From Nocardia wallacei (GTDB lineage: Bacteria; Actinomycetota; Actinomycetes; Mycobacteriales; Mycobacteriaceae), in assembly GCF_014466955.1 (NCBI RefSeq), contig NZ_AP023396.1:5518001-5582000 (forward strand): a DNA stretch of 64,000 bases, given 5' to 3'. Shown here piece after piece: positions 63,545-64,000 of this stretch. The notes beneath the pieces were generated by a model. The model worked only from the letters and a program-made list of their open reading frames with translations. It ran no database searches and was not told the DNA's origin. Position 1 is the stretch's first letter. Each line of letters opens with the position of its first letter. The translations under genes were made by a program, and so were the position numbers.

Positions 63545-64000
63545 ATGATCGTGCGGCAGGTCGGCGTCGACGAGTGGCCGGTGGCCCGGATGGCGCGGCT
63601 CGACGCGCTGGCCGGGTCCGCACCGGGCACTTTCTCGCTGTCCTACGGCGAGGCGGCGGAGTGGGACCGGCAGCGGTGGCGGCGGTGGCTGGCCGACCGG
63701 ACGTTCTTCGTCGCCGAATCCGCGTCGGAGGTGCTCGGGTGTGTGGGCGGGGTGACCGAATTCGGTACGCCGACACTGGTTTCGATGTTCGTCACCGCGC
63801 ACGCCCGGGGCACCGGGACATCGGACCGCCTGGTGGAGGCCGTGGTGGACTGGGCGCGCGCGGCGGGGCACGATCGACTGCACCTATGGGTGACGCACGG
63901 CAACAGCCACGCCGAGAAGCTCTATCTCCGGCACGGTTTCGCGCGGTCGGGGCGGAGACGGCCGGGCTCGCCGGCGCAGCCGCGGATCGACTACGAGATG
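63545..64000 (+). CDS. GNAT-family N-acetyltransferase (runs off window)
   Basis: 152 codons from ATG 63545 with no stop before the window edge, so it is partial at the 3' end. The sequence MIVRQVGVDEWPVARMARLDALAGSAPGTF, FFVAESASEVLGCVGGV, then TLVSMFVTAHARGTGTSDRLVEAVVDWARAAGHDRLHLWVTHGNSHAEKLYLRHGF is a clear GNAT core with the acetyl-CoA loop ARGTGTS and motif B. It follows the hydrolase by 10 bases and is probably co-transcribed. Acceptor unknown. Confidence 0.88.
   Translation, partial: MIVRQVGVDEWPVARMARLDALAGSAPGTFSLSYGEAAEWDRQRWRRWLADRTFFVAESASEVLGCVGGVTEFGTPTLVSMFVTAHARGTGTSDRLVEAVVDWARAAGHDRLHLWVTHGNSHAEKLYLRHGFARSGRRRPGSPAQPRIDYEM

Overview
The window is chromosomal DNA of a very GC-rich actinomycete, most likely Nocardia or a close relative. 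The call rests on gene order: gcvT - pepA - sucB (dlaT) - epimerase - lipB - lipA - DUF4191 - RDD - glnA1 ... glnE - glnA2 - TAP-type hydrolase - panB ... rnpB follows the Mycobacterium tuberculosis Rv2211c-Rv2225 segment (gene order recalled, not searched). GTG starts, paired TetR operators, F420-type flavoenzymes and lipoproteins also fit.

Layout. 1-17.2 kb: glycine cleavage T protein (partial), an acetyltransferase divergent from a zinc-finger TetR regulator, leucyl aminopeptidase, an AraC/peroxiredoxin pair, the E2 lipoyl-acyltransferase gene sucB, and the lipoate genes lipB and lipA that make the cofactor sucB and gcvT pathways need. An EF-G-like GTPase and two small membrane proteins follow. 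17.2-19.1 kb: glnA1 behind a clear GlnR box. 19.1-39.2 kb: about 20 kb of accessory genes separating glnA1 from glnE, which are adjacent in M. tuberculosis. It holds three regulator systems with visible operators, an ECF42/YCII sigma pair, a GT4 glycosyltransferase with a DUF2334 deacetylase, lipid and peptide hydrolases, a 49-bp minisatellite and an 897-residue repeat protein with a degenerate zincin-like C-terminus. 39.2-50.7 kb: the nitrogen genes glnE and glnA2, a TAP-like lipoprotein hydrolase, panB, then a coupled lipoprotein - proline iminopeptidase - CHAD cluster and stress-type genes.

50.8-57.3 kb is the most unusual part. A four-gene minus-strand operon of lower GC encodes a degenerate resolvase-like protein, a small protein, a possible immunity protein and a PD-(D/E)XK-like nuclease domain with a long coiled-coil tail. 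It is divergent from an XRE-TPR regulator. The regulator and the beginning of the operon are tandemly duplicated, the second operon copy is reduced to a scrap, and the two regulators share near-identical 3' ends. An RNB-family ribonuclease gene next to it is frameshifted. 57.3-64 kb: a small secreted protein, an alpha/alpha-toroid membrane protein, a DMT transporter overlapping a stand-alone trpF, RNase P RNA (rnpB), an alpha/beta hydrolase and a partial acetyltransferase.

A recurring theme is short tandem duplication at or near gene edges: 40 bp at a GNAT 3' end, 37-38 bp at a peroxiredoxin 3' end, 47 bp at an epimerase 5' end, 49 bp after a TetR gene, and about 43 bp upstream of a hydrolase. 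All family assignments are from reading motifs by eye; no database search was possible.
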